A stretch of 64,000 nt of DNA from Prorocentrum cordatum (lineage: Eukaryota > Sar > Dinophyceae > Prorocentrales > Prorocentraceae). The notes below the pieces were generated by a model that was not told the DNA's origin, searched no databases, and saw only the letters and a program-made list of their open reading frames with translations. Positions 19,966 through 30,911 of this stretch are shown here, one piece after another. The stretch spans positions 783,425 to 847,424 of the forward strand of contig CAUYUJ010016693.1 in the NCBI GenBank assembly GCA_963575745.1, given 5' to 3'. Numbering within the stretch: position 1 is the first letter of the stretch; each line of letters begins with the position of its first letter. The position numbers were made by a program, and so were the translations under genes.

Positions 19966-20113
19966 ACGAAGCGGCCAACATTTCAGGCATCGGATGATCC
20001 TATGCAGCCAGAGCCCGATGGGCCAATGTAATCAACATAGACGAAGCTGCCAACGTTTTAGGTATCGGATGACCCTCTCAGCCAGAGCCCAATGGGCCAT
20101 TGGAATCAACATA
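19966..20113. repeat. 74-bp direct repeat, two copies
   Basis: AAGCGGCCAACATTTCAGGC.. (19969) and AAGCTGCCAACGTTTTAGGT.. (20044) share GCATCGGATGA/GTATCGGATGA, CAGCCAGAGCCC and ATCAACATA. No gene. Confidence 0.85.
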
Positions 20114-20270
20114 TGGCGGGATACTGGAGTCAAGGCGCGACGAACGTGACCTTGCAGGGGGGGGGGCGTATCCGAGTCCTACCCTGACCCACTGGGCGGC
20201 GAGAGGGGGCATGGCCAAGTAATGAAGAGGATGTGGGGAATTGGTCTTTGGAATGGGGGGGGTTGGAGGG

Positions 20271-20300
20271 TCCGTAGCCATTGTGGCTCAGCCATTCTAG
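20271..20300 (+). other. relict spliced leader, full copy plus truncated second copy
   Basis: TCCGTAGCCATT-G-TGGCTCA-G equals the 22-nt DinoSL except one substitution and one missing A. It is followed at once by CCATTCTAG, which starts exactly like the CCATTTTGG.. part that remains when a new SL is spliced to the AG inside an older SL (DCCGTAG). This is the recycled-mRNA signature described by Slamovits and Keeling. It sits 30-60 nt before the ATG of the transposase-like gene. Confidence 0.85.
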
Positions 20301-20329
20301 ATCGTGTTGTTCTGTCGACCTCTCAGACA

Positions 20330-22430
20330 ATGCAACAGTTCGTATACGCTGTTCTTGGTGCATGTTGCATCTCTGCAGCGTCGTCCATATCAATGACTTC
20401 CCTTCCACCTGCGCCGAAACGGTGCAAAGTGATAGAGCTGGGCAGGAAAAGCCACGTCACTGCGAGCGCACTCTGCAACTTACTCAAGGAGTTGAAAGAC
20501 CAGCCATTGCCAGACTTCTCCAGCCGAGCCACCCAGCGGCGACAGCGAGAGCAGATCAGCAACGAGAAAACATCGTTTGGGCCTTTGCTTCAAGAGATGA
20601 ATGTTAGCGGTGGAGGTGGACATGCTGATGATGTTGTTTTAGATTTTCAGCACCCTCTTGCATGGTTGGAAGTTGCGTGTAAAAAAAGTGAGTCGTACCG
20701 CGATATGGTGACAAAAGCTTTGGATAAGTCTGGAAACAAGATGTCCATACTACTTTACTCAGACGAAGTAACACCAGGGCAAGCATTAACGTCCCACAGT
20801 ACACGCAAAATACAAGCCATGTACTGGTCATTTTTGGAGCTGGAGTTTCCGACGCTCTCAAATGAACTAGCGTGGGCCACCCTCGCGGCCCCGCGGACCG
20901 ATACGGTCCAGCTGCTCCCAAGGAAGATGTCAGATATGTTCAAACATGGGCTTGGGTTGTTCTTTGGTGACACTTATGATTTACGGGCGGGTGTTCACGT
21001 TCAGATTGCAGGGGAACTTCGCCCCCGACTCATTCATGGTTCCCTTGCTCTGGTGATTCAAGATGAAAGGGCGCACAAAGCCGCCAGTGCCGTCATGGGA
21101 GCGACGGGTCATAAATTATGCCCCCCTATGTAAGAACGTAGTGGGGCACAAGAGTTCGCTGCTGCCAGATCCTGGCCGATATTTAATTCCCGCCACGGAG
21201 ATAGACGTAAGTAAGTTCGACCTTCACAGCGACGAGTCTGTGAAGGCTGTGCAAAGACGGCTGGCGCAGATGGCAGCTTCGGACACTCAGGCTGAATTGG
21301 AGGAGCTGGAAACTCTTTTTGGATTCCATCTCGTGCCAACGGGCATGATGCAATGTCCGAGGCTAGACGTGAACGTAGTGTCGACGTGGGGGTGGGATTG
21401 GCTCCATTGTTACGTGGTGGGTGGGGTTTTCAATAACGAGGTCGAGGAGTTGGAAAGCAGGCTATCGCAACACGGTTTGGGTGGACAGCAGATTGATAAA
21501 TATCTTCAGCGGTTTAAGTGGCCGAGCGGTTACGCCAACGCCAAACAAGTATGCAGGTCAAGGGCTGACAATTCGCGGAAAGGTTTAGCGAGTGAGATGC
21601 TGTCATTTGCACCCGTTCTGCGGAAGTTCCTAGTGGACGTAGTGATACCGACGAAGTTTCTCGAGGACGAAGTGCAGAGCGCTTTGGCGCTCATCGATGT
21701 GCTTGAACTTTTGAACATTGCAAATTCGGGTGAGGTGACCCCAGCCGAGCTGGGGGTAGCGATATGTACCCACTTCGCTTTGCATCAGGCTGCGTACGGT
21801 GATCTTCTGTGGGCTCCCAAAGCTCACTATTGCCTCCACCTCCCTAGGCAAATGTTGCAGCACAAATTTATTTTGTCGTGCTTCATGCACGAGCGTAAAC
21901 ATCGGGTATTGAAAAGAATGGCGGAGCATCGGCACAGCCTCCAGAGCTATAACAAGGGCCTCTTGCAAGAATGTACAGTCCAACATATGTTTGACATCGA
22001 AGGCCCGATCGAAACCACAAGCTTGATTGAGCCAAGACCCGCAAATAAAACGATGATCAAGATTTTGGATTCAATGTTCAGCTTGTCTCACGGGTGCGAG
22101 ATCTTGACTGCCAGGTCTCTGATTGCAAACAGTCGCAAAATTGTGATGCAATGTTGTGTAGCGTATGTTTTAGCAGATGGCCGAGTTCGTTTCGGCTGCG
22201 TTTGGTTTCACTTCAGCATTGGAGGAGCGTGCTACAGCTGCATAAGCCAATGGGAGATGTTTGAGGTGACAGACACTGCAGTGAAGTGTCGAACCTCAGA
22301 TTCCCCAGATGTGTTTTTGAGAAGCTGCATTTTCGAGCCTTGCACGTTCATGCCTTCAGACGTCGGCAAGATATGCACAATCATTTTACCCCCGAAGCTC
22401 AACCAACGGGTGAGGCGCAGCAGAGCGTGA
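20330..22430 (+). CDS. transposase-like (KDZ/DUF4218-type appearance) protein, one frameshift
   Basis: ATG at 20330 (alternative 20393, MTSLPPAPKRCK) begins a frame containing LLYSDEVTPGQALTSHSTRK, a 'D-x-V' block. It runs on to KAASAVMGATGHKLCPPM. The second frame resumes with CKNVVGHKSSL and stays open to 22430. The switch falls in a C6 run at 21120-21126; with one C fewer the text would read HKLCPLCKNVV, a CxxC pair. Later blocks are WGWDWLHCYVVGGVFNNEVE and PKAHYCLHLPRQMLQHKF, followed by FMHERKHRVLKRMAEHRH. These D..H, 'AHYCLHLP' and 'ERKHR' blocks recall the DUF4218/Kyakuja-Dileera-Zisupton group and a very common dinoflagellate multi-copy family; the assignment is by recollection of motifs. 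Length would be about 700 aa. A relict SL upstream and no introns point to a retrocopy. No terminal inverted repeats or poly-A were found. Confidence 0.65.
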
Positions 22431-22499
22431 AGTCACGCGCGTGGGTTCGCAGAGGGCCCCCAGAAACGCAAAATCGACCCCGTCCATTCCTACTTGTTT

Positions 22500-23545
22500 T
22501 AATCCCACCAGCCCTCTGGGCGAAGGTGGTCTATAGGGCTCTTCCCTCTCCAACCTCCTGCCTTTCCCTACTCGAGAGGTTTACCTCCCCCCCGTCCCTG
22601 CGTTTGGACGGGGGGGGGGCCCATATCAGCGTCCAAGATGGCCCAAGATGGCTCCAAGAGGGCCTCCAAGAGCGCAAGATGGCCCCCAAGATGGCCCAAG
22701 ATAGCGGTAGACGGGTCAAGATAGCCTCCGACACGCGTCCAAGAGGTCTCAAGACGGCCCCAAGACGGTTTCAAATGCCCTCCGAGGCCTCCAAGGACCC
22801 CCCAAGAGGCCAAAACCCTTCAACAACCTAAGGAAAACCAGGTTGTTTGCCTTATCGCGTTTTCGCCTCCGAAGGGCTCTTGAGGCCTCAAGATGGCCCC
22901 AAGAGGGCCCAAGACAGCCCCAAGAGGGGCCCAAGAGAGTCCCAAGGCGGCCCCAAGAGCGCCCAAGAGCGCTCTAAGAGCGGGCCAAGAGGGTCCCAAG
23001 ACGGCATTTTTGAGCCTCCGAGGGGGGGGGGGGGCAAGAATTGCTCCCCTCCCCCTCCCCCCCTTCTTTAGCCATAAAGACCAAGGCGCCCCCGAGAGGC
23101 CTCCCAGAACTCCCCCAAAGAGCCCCGAGAGGGCTCCAAGACCCTCCAAAAGAGACCCAAGAGGGCTCCAAGAAGGCCCCAAGAGGACCCCAAGGGCGCC
23201 CCAAGAAGACCCTAAGAGGACCTCAGGAGAGCCCCAAGAAAGAGCCGCATGAGGCCCCAAGAGGGGCCCAACAGAATCCCAAGAGGGCCCCAAGATGCCT
23301 CCAAGTTTCGGAACGCACGCGAGTTTAAGATACAAATCAGTGCAACAGCCAGTACGAGTCATTGAAATACCCCTCACCTCTCATCGAAGCACCATCGAAA
23401 TTTGCACCCATTTCCATCTTAAACTTCAATGCGGGAAGCTATGTGATGCTTGTGTTCTCGAAGACGGCTGCGCGACTGCATGCGTTCTGCCGCCCCTGAT
23501 TCACTCACTCCCCTGCTGATCGTTTCTGGATGGTGGGGATACGCG
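22500..23545 (+). repeat. dispersed repeat 'CAAGATGG', full-length copy (about 1.05 kb)
   Basis: Most complete copy: head AATCCCACCAGCCCTCTGGG, C-rich block, long CCAAGATGGCCCC / CCAAGAGGGCCC tandem with 10-13 bp spacing, a poly-G block, a second tandem block and the tail CCTCCAAGTTTCGGAACGCA to GTGGGGATACGCGAAGCGTC. No ORF of its own. Confidence 0.8.
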
Positions 23546-24046
23546 AAGCGTCAAGAATTCCCCCCCTCTTCGTCCTCCCCCTTCTCCTCCGAGGGGGGTG
23601 GGACAAATTTGGGGGGACCCCCCCCCCCCGACCAACCAGCAAAGGAGAATGCACTTGGACCCCGACAGCAAGCAGCAGAGGCAGCAAGTGGAAACGGTGG
23701 CAGCAAAACACTGCCACGCTCCCCCTCCTCCCCCTCCTCCCCCTCCCCGCCGCTCCCGTGCACCTGGCCCGCCCCCTCTCTGCTCCTGCCTCTCCTCCTC
23801 TCTTTTGCTTGTGGGCAAGAGAGAAACATGTCGGATGGTATCCGAGTTGGCCCACTTAGGGTAACCACTCGGTCTCACTTAGCCTGGTTAGCTTAACCAC
23901 TTACCAACCGACATCCAGGGACAACCCACAACATACGAAGCGGGATCCGTTGATATCCCCATAAACAGCTTACCCCATATAAGATAGAAGAATCACATGC
24001 ACATGCATGTTGCCCAACCGCTTAGCAAGCGCAGCGGCCATCGCAG
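23546..24046. other. no gene; C/T-rich
   Basis: Short CCT-rich stretch (23705-23760) and ordinary sequence; no supportable frame. Confidence 0.5.
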
Positions 24047-24078
24047 TGTCCGGTGTCCGGTGTCCGGTATCCGGCGCG
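24047..24078 (+). repeat. short GGTGTCC heptamer array
   Basis: GTGTCCGGTGTCCGGTGTCC plus GGTATCCGGC, the same heptamer as 9.4-10.1 kb, about 14 kb away. Confidence 0.85.
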
Positions 24079-25017
24079 CGAGAATCGCTCTATAGTGGAA
24101 GCGCAGCCACAATGGCGCGCAGGAGCACCACGCTGCGAACAGGGTGAGGCAACACGGCGTGAGCCCCTAGATGCCCGCCACGGTCTGGCGAGTGCAGGTG
24201 GTGGCGCCAGCAAAGTCGCACACCAAAGCCCCGTAGGGAGAGGGGGCGCAATCCGCAGTCGTCCGACCAGGGATGGCGACTGACGCGAACAGAACACAGG
24301 CTGGCGGTGAGAGGGCGACCCCAGACGCATCTTGGCCGTCGGCCAGCCAGAGCGGGTCGCCCCCCGAACGTACCAACGCCTGGGCGGCGCGACCAGTGGG
24401 GATACTTTTTCGGCCGCGGCCGCCAGCGAAGAGGCAGGCGGCGAGCAGGGTGTCCGGGCCAACGGGCAAGCCTAATTAGCTACAAGAGGCGCCGCTAGCC
24501 GGCCGGCCCACTCACAAAGCAGCCGCGAGGCTGTGGGGGAGCTGACGGCGGGGGGCATCCTGGGAAGCTCGGGCACGTGCAGGACAAAAGGTCGAGGAGG
24601 AATTCGATACCTGCCGTGAGGCACGACCCACACAGAGACATGACGAGTACCTGAGCAACCGTGTCCGTCATTCTGAATGGGGGTAGGCGCGAGGCCCGAG
24701 GAGCGAGTCGCCAGTGGGGCGCCAGGCTCCAACCGTTCCAACGACGTACGTGGAACGCCGCAACCTGCCAAAAGCGGGGGGATGGGCCTGGCTGCAGCTG
24801 CTGCGAAAGGCTGAACCACTCCGTGGCGATCTCAACACCCGCCAGTCCACCAGGCAGTGCATGAGGGACACCAAGACGACCGCGAGCCAGGCCCATGGGC
24901 AGCGGCACGGCGCGGGGCCCAGGGTGAGAGGAGAAGGCCAGGCAGGCGTGGTGAGCATCGCCAGCGAGGCAGGGGAGTCCAGGGGGGTGCTGCACTGATG
25001 GTGGTGCTGCCGCCTGA
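24079..25017. other. no supportable gene
   Basis: Both strands are largely open because of GC content. I could not decide a coding frame; possible exon fragments cannot be excluded. Confidence 0.35.
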
Positions 25018-25248
25018 AGTACGCCAAAAGGACCGGGGGACAAGCTTATCCTCAAGTACACAGAGTGGCTGTACCTCCCGGGGCACGTGTGGCGCGTGTC
25101 CAAGCAAGGGTGCAACGTTGCAACTAGGTGGGGCGACCAGGGGGAAGCTGCGCTGAAGCAGGCACGAGAGCCGACGGTCACCATGGTCCGATCCTGCCCG
25201 CCGTTTCCGCACTTCCCCGCGACCAGTGGGGATACGCGAGGCGTCTAG
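25018..25248 (+). CDS. gene fragment of unknown function
   Basis: A 76-codon frame lacking an early ATG but with strong G/C third positions and a natural-looking protein: DKLILKYTEWLYLPGHVWRV, SKQGCNVATRWGDQGEAALK, then EPTVTMVRSCPPFPHF. It ends in TAG at 25246. The segment just before the stop (GTGGGGATACGCGAGGCGTC) is shared with the tail of the dispersed repeat at 14.58 and 23.54 kb. The gene end and the repeat end therefore overlap or the gene was broken by the repeat. Start and function unknown. Confidence 0.35.
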   Translation, partial: STPKGPGDKLILKYTEWLYLPGHVWRVSKQGCNVATRWGDQGEAALKQAREPTVTMVRSCPPFPHFPATSGDTRGV

Positions 25249-25356
25249 AATTCAGATTCGGACCATCGCGATCGTAGCTGCAATCAAGCTGCATTCAAGA
25301 TTCGGACGCTCGCGCCTGCTCGCGCAACCACTCGCGCGGGCGGGCGCGCGGGCGCC

Positions 25357-25987
25357 ATGGCAGTTAAAGCGCATCTGGTGGAGCACGGCGCCAACGGGAT
25401 GTCGTGGCGTACAATGCTGAACAACCATGCATCCACGCGTCCACAGTGCCACGACAAGCAGACAGTTCAGGCCGTCATGAAATGCAAGGAATTCTCGGCG
25501 CCATAACGAAGTGCACTCTGGACCTGCCGCACAACTTTCCCAGCAGAGATGGCTGGCGTCTCGTTGTGCACGGCGAGGGCAAACCAAAAGATGAGGCGTC
25601 TGAACTACCATACCATATCTCCGCGCGGTTGCCGCTCGGAGCCAGGCAGTGCCAATGCACATCCTGGCGCGCCTGCAGAATGCAGCCGCGGAAGCCGCGA
25701 CGCCAGACGCTGGAGCGCGCGTGGCTGATCTCGCGCGCCAGTGTCTGTTCGCGCATGGCGGTAAGTTCGACCCGTCGTGCAACAGCCATTGGAAGAAGGG
25801 GCTCCTACCACACGATGAGCGCGCGGACAGCCTGTTCAATGAACTCTTGCCGCCCGGGGGTCCTCCGGCTTTCATCGCGAACCGCGCTGGATTCTGTTGG
25901 AAGCCTAGAGGCACGGAAGGTACGACCATCACATGGGGGAAAAGTGAGGGCGCGCGGGAGGCAGGTTCGAGGGTCGCGGCACCCTGA
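25357..25987 (+). CDS. unknown protein with dsRBD-like signature, two frame switches
   Basis: Starts at ATG 25357 (MAVKAHLVEHGANGMSWRTM) and reads to MKCKEFSAP before a stop at 25504. A second frame gives AITKCTLDLPHNFPSRDGWR and GEGKPKDEASEL. A third, from about 25650, gives MHILARLQNAAAEAATPDAG to WKKGLLPHDERADSLFNELL and PPAFIANRAGFCWKPRG. The GxGKPKDEA pattern is like the G-x-G-xSKKEA turn of double-stranded-RNA-binding domains (inference). Coherent chemistry across the three segments suggests one gene with indels near 25500 and 25645. The region is flanked by fragments that may be further exons. Function unknown. Confidence 0.4.
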
Positions 25988-27360
25988 AGGCTCTGCCAGC
26001 GCGATGGCCGCCGCCGTCGGCTCGGGAGCCGCAGCCGCGCCTTCAGCCGGGGAGCGGCGCTGGACGGACAAAGGGCAGGAGGAGTGTCGGAGCTGGCAGC
26101 ATGCATGGGAATGGGGCTGGGCGGAAAAAGACTGGTGGCAACCGCGCGGCCAAGAGGCATGTGGCGGAGCCCCTGCCGGCTGATCGGCCGATGACCGGGG
26201 CGGCCGCCGGGGCGACTGGTCGGGCCGCCGCGGCCTCAGTCGCCGGAGCTGCAGCCGTCGCCATCGCCGCCGCACAATGACAAAAACGGCATCGAGAAGC
26301 TCTCCGACGAAAGGCGGCTGCGGGAGCGACCGGCCGCGGCGCCACGCGGTCGGGGGGCTCGCGATGCCGCTCGCCCGGGCGGGGGTGCCTCGTGGCGCTC
26401 GGCGCCGCCGCCCGTCGCGCGGTACGCCCGGCGTGGCTGCGCGGCGCCCGGGCCTGCGTCCCCGGCCAGCTCCGCGCCGAGCGGTGCAGTGGAGAGCACC
26501 TGCCATGCGTCGAGCGCGCCGTCGCCCATGCCTCGGCGCGCCGAGTGGCACCAGGCTTTGCCAGTGCGCAGTGTTGAGGCACGATGGGCGGGCCGTTGTG
26601 CACTCTCACCAGGAGCGTCATCGTGCATGGTCGCCGTCTCGCGAGCGCCACGCCAGACGCCAGCCTCGTCGCCATCAGAGTCGCCGCAATGGTCGACAGT
26701 GGGGCTGTCCCTCCCCCCGAGCTCCTGATCACCCGAACGGTGGTCGTAAAGGGAGTAATTATAGGAATCATGTACGACGCTGCACGCGGCACCCCTGCAG
26801 CACGCGACCCTGAAGCGACGAGGCCACGTGCCACGACCAGAGACCACTTGCCACGGCAAGAGGCCACGGCCAGAGGCAACGGGCCACGACAGGAGTCGGG
26901 CCACGGATTCTGGGTCGCGGAGTGCACCATCGGCCTTGAACATCGTACACGAACGAATGCACTAGGAGGGGGATGGTTCCTTCTCCTCCTCGTCCTCCAT
27001 CCTCCTCCGCCTCCTCCGTCTCCTCGTCCTCCATCCTCCTTCCCCTCTACCCTCGAAGACAGTTCGCAGAGGCGCACCCGACTGAGTCGGGTGCGCAACT
27101 GCAGTGCCAGAAGAATTCTGCGCATAAACTTCAGCTGGCCCGCACGTGCCTATCTTGAGATTTACGAGGGACCCCGCCAACCACGCAAGCAGGGCCTCTC
27201 ATCCAGCACCGACGAAGATGCTCCTGCGGTCCTGTCTGAGAGTTTCATTTCGTTGGTGTCGTCGTCGCCGTGTCTCCGCAGGGAGTATGATGACGCGGGG
27301 AGAATAATGGCAGGAAAGGTGAATCGCGAAAGCTCAGGGCCAGGGATGAAGCAGCCTTGA
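25988..27360. other. no firm gene; possible coding frame at 26584-26830
   Basis: GC-rich. One plus frame from 26584 (MGGPLCTLTRSVIVHGRRLA, containing MVDSGAV) has G/C third positions but no recognised domain. It runs into a GAGGCCACG minisatellite (26815-26890). A small hairpin GCGCACCCGAC-TGA-GTCGGGTGCGC lies at 27072-27096. CCT repeats lie at 26985-27045. Confidence 0.4.
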
Positions 27361-28775
27361 AAGCAAGTGCATAGATGTAGAGAGAGAAAGAGAAAGAGAA
27401 AGAGAGAGAGCAAGAAAAAGAGAAAGAGGCATGCCCTCGAGCCAGCGTAGCTCTGAGGGAGGAAGGGGGGTGGGAGGGTCGAGGGAGGGATCTCCCAGCT
27501 ATGCTCCTGAGGCCACCTCCAGGCCTGGGCGCTGGGGGTGATGGCGACCGCCGAGACCGGCCGATCTCCTTCACTGCGGGCGCCGGCCGCACGACCCCTC
27601 GGTCGCCCGCCCCCGCTCGCCTGCAGCCCGTGGAGTTCTCCGCGTACGTGCAGGACCTGCCGTCTTGTGGGGGGGGGAGGTCGACGATCGCGGCGACCAG
27701 GTGCGCCGAAGAAGGGGGGGCTTAAGAAGAGGGGGCTCAGCACATCGGGGACCGCCGAAGACGGGGTCCGTCGAAATGGGGGGTGCACGGGAGAGGAGGA
27801 GGGGCCACTGACCATGGGCGCCGAAGAGGGGGTGATCCGATGAAGGGGCTCATCGCGCCTTGACCCGCAGCGTGCGCGCGAGTGAGGGAGGCCAGCGGAC
27901 GTAGTAAATGAAGGAGAGAAGGGGGGCCAGCAGACGTACTAAATGAAGGAGAGAGGGCCGTGAAGCGGGTAGAATCTCAGCAGTGAAGCGGGTAGAATCT
28001 CATGGCCCTGGCCATGGTATTCGTGGTATTCGCCCCCCCCCCCCCCCCCCCCACTCGCCCCCTGTTCATCCCACTCTTCGACGCCCCCCAAGTAAGTGAA
28101 AATACAAAGAAGCCGGAACACACCAATGCGAAGAGAAGACACAACATTCTAGCAGATGTCAAGATCGCACCACTCTTCCCCTGGGAGGACTGATGGCTCA
28201 ACAGCCTCTGCATATCAGAACTGGTGGTCGCTGCCAGCGTGTCGCTCACCTTGACAACATCGGCTAATACTGCCGCAGTCAGATGCCCGCTGAGTTCCGC
28301 ACTGGAGAAGACCAAGACCAACTGATCGGCACCTGCTTGCTCTGACAACATCCCTACACGCGACTTCTGACCCGAATTAATTCGAAGAGACAGATGATGC
28401 TCTCACAACCACTACTGCGATTGAGGTGCTGATGGTCAAAATGTCGCGCTTCGATGCGCGTTCAAGTACTTATAGTAAACCAAAGGCACGTCTGTACCCA
28501 CACAAGGTCTAACGTGCCCTGACAAATAGCACGTGTCGACCGTACACGCCCACAGGCACTCACCCGTAAAGCAAAGTGCTCACCATGCCTAATGCGCAAG
28601 GCAGCAGACAAATGGTCGATCGCCTTCTGCATCGCACTTGTAATGGATATGCCCAGCTATCACTGCTCTTCTACCAGAACGTGCGGAGATGGATCCAGAC
28701 AGAAATCCCAAACGTTCGTGCAGCCTAGGATAACGAAACAAATCCGCCGATCCGGCGTGTGAGTTTCTGAGAGCG
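27361..28775. other. no gene seen
   Basis: GA-rich run at 27378-27430, GC-rich middle, a run of about 23 C at 28030-28052 (interrupted only at its end). A direct repeat AGTGAAGCGGGTAGAATCTC lies at 27960-28005, and a near-duplicate 'GGCCAGC[GA]GACGTA[GC]TAAATGAAGGAGAG' lies at 27890-27955. Confidence 0.5.
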
Positions 28776-29452
28776 TGTGCTTGAGCTCGCTCAAGCTTCG
28801 CTCTGCGGGGGGGGACCTCATTTCCGACCTATTCCCGACCTAATTCAGTGCTTCGCAGGGGGGGGACCTCATTTCCGACCTATTTCAATGCTTCGCACCC
28901 CCCCCCTCCAGAGCGGACCCCCCCCCCTGCAGAGCGCCCTCCCCCCCCCCTCCTGCAGCCCAGCCCCCCCCCCCCCCTGCAGAGCGGACCCCCCTCCTGC
29001 AGCCCCCCCCCCTGCAGAGCAGACCCTCCCCCCCTCCCCTGCACCCCCTCCCCTGCAGAGCAGACCCCCCCCTGCAGAGCGGACCTCGCCCCTCCCCTGC
29101 AGCCCCCCCCCCCCCCTGCAGAGCGACCCCCCTCCCCCCTCCTCTGCCCCCCCCCCCCCTGCAGAGCAGACCCCCCCTCCTGCACCCCCTACCCCTGCAG
29201 AGCGGACCCCCCCCCCCTCTGCAGCCCAGCCCCCCCCCCCCCCTGCAGAGCGGACCCCCCCCCGTGCAGCCCCGCCCCCCTGCAGAGCGGACCCCCCCCC
29301 CCCTCCCCTGCACCCCCCCTCCCCCTCAGAGCAGACCCCCCCTCCCCCCCCCCCTGCAGAGCGGACCCCCCCCTCTCTCCCCTGCAGTCCCTCCCTCTGC
29401 CGAGCGGACCCCCCCCTGCAGAGCAGACCCCCCCCCTGCAACCCAGCTCCCC
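28776..29452 (+). repeat. C-rich minisatellite with CTGCAGAGCGGAC motif
   Basis: After two copies of a GGGGGGGACCTCATTTCCGA segment (28808, 28858), about 35 irregular copies of CTGCAGAGC(G/A)GACC separated by C runs of 5-14. Gly- or Pro-rich translations are artefacts. Confidence 0.9.
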
Positions 29453-29454
29453 CC

Positions 29455-29511
<57 letters not shown>

Positions 29512-29555
29512 TCGCGTCATCGTCGTCGTCGCTCGCGTCGCCGTCGTCGTCATCG

Positions 29556-29589
<34 letters not shown>

Positions 29590-29690
29590 GGTCGTTGCCG
29601 TCGTCGCTCTCGTCGTCGTCGTCGTCGTCGTCGTGGACGTATTCGTTTTCGTCGTCGTTTTCGTCTTCCTCGTCGTCGTTCGGCGGATCG
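29453..29690. repeat. GTC trinucleotide repeat
   Basis: (GTC)n with a few GCT/GGT interruptions, about 240 bp. Confidence 0.95.
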
Positions 29691-29814
29691 GCGGCACTGG
29701 CCGGAGGCCACTACAATATCACCCCTGCCCCTGTTTGGATTTCACAGCCTAGCACAGCCCTCGGAAATCCGATGATTCTCCGTCCGACTCTGGAGACAAT
29801 CTCTCCTGGACTCT

Positions 29815-29985
29815 CCCGATCTCTCCCTCTCTCTCTCTCTTCCTTTCTCTCTTCCTTTTTCTCTCTCTCTCTCTCTCTCTTGCGAGAGAGAGAGAGAGAG
29901 AGAGAAACAAAAAACAAGAGAGAGAGAGATAAAAAAAAACAAAAAGAGAGAAAGAGAGAGAAGAGAGAGGAGAGAGAGAGAGAGA
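29815..29985. repeat. CT repeat inverted into GA repeat
   Basis: (CT)n to 29880, then CTTGCGAGAGAG: the array becomes (GA)n, forming a palindrome around TGCG, followed by more GA/A-rich runs. Confidence 0.9.
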
Positions 29986-30159
29986 GGGGGGGATGGGGCA
30001 AGCCCTACGGGCAGACCTGGGGGTGGCAACCGAACGCAGCACACGAGCCCCCAGGCCCGGAGCTCAAGCGACTTGACCCTGCTCGAGCTGCCAGGAGTCA
30101 GGTTGTCCAGTCTGTCTCTTGACGGCCCTGGGCGCGGAGATGGCCCCCGGACACCGATG

Positions 30160-30388
30160 AGCAAGACCTCCGGCACGATCTGTCGCCATAGTGTTAGGTC
30201 GGGCATGTCCACCTGTACGGGCGGATTCTGGACAACACAAATTTAAAGTACCCCCAACACCTCAAAAATCATCAACCATACTCACCAAATCGTCCCCAGA
30301 CTATTTTTTACGATGTTTGAAGGTTCCCCCTGTAGAGGGACAGGCCCGACGTAAAGCAGGACCTCCGGCACGATCTGTCGCCATAGTG
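30160..30388. mobile_element. TTAGGTCGGGC element, copy A, with 34-bp flanking duplication
   Basis: Element 30194-30354 (161 bp) starts TTAGGTCGGGCATGTCC and ends GGACAGGCCCGACGTAA, so 15 of 17 end positions are inverted copies. Immediately left (30160-30193) and right (30355-30388) is the same 34-nt sequence, AGCA(A/G)GACCTCCGGCA.. ending CGCCATAGTG, one mismatch. No ORF inside. The right half is shared with copy B. Confidence 0.8.
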
Positions 30389-30911
30389 CGACTGGGCCAG
30401 GCGCGGCCAGCCTGCCAGCGCCTCTCGTCCTATAGAAGCGTGCCGGCACGGGGGCGGACCTCCTGCAGGGTCCTCTCCCGGAACATGCCGGCGTGCAGGT
30501 CGGGCCCGGGCTGCAGGTCCAAGTCGTCCTCGCGGGGGGTGGGCGGGAGCCGACGACGAAAAAGCGACGATGGTGATGACGAGACCACCGAGGACAATGC
30601 CGACGACGAGCACGACGAAAACGACGACGAAAACGATACCGACGAAAATGATAGCGACAACGACGACGACGATGACGACGGCGGCGGCGGCGCCAGCGGC
30701 GTCGGCGAAGGCGGACGCGGCGGCGGCGGCCAAGGCGGCAGCGTCGGCGGCGAAGGCGACGGCGAGGGCGACGGCGACGGCGAGAGCGACGGCGACGACG
30801 ACAGGGGGCGGGAACCGGGAGGAAGCGAAGGGCGGGAGGTGGGAGGGGGAGGGGGCACCTGCGGGACTGGCTGCGGAGGGCTCGACATCGGAGAACTGAT
30901 AGTACACTGGC
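30389..30911. other. no gene; GAC/GGC-rich repeat between the two elements
   Basis: Contains ACGACGACGA and GGCGGCG runs (30555-30800), giving Asp-rich or Gly-rich translations. No domain. Confidence 0.5.

Noticed and set aside
27072-27096. Hairpin GCGCACCCGAC-TGA-GTCGGGTGCGC as a transcription terminator
   Set aside because: Bacterial-type terminators are not expected here and there is no T run or adjacent gene end.
28777-30122. Pro-rich ORFs of 330-420 codons
   Set aside because: They translate the C-rich minisatellite, GTC repeat and CT/GA repeat in sequence; no domain.
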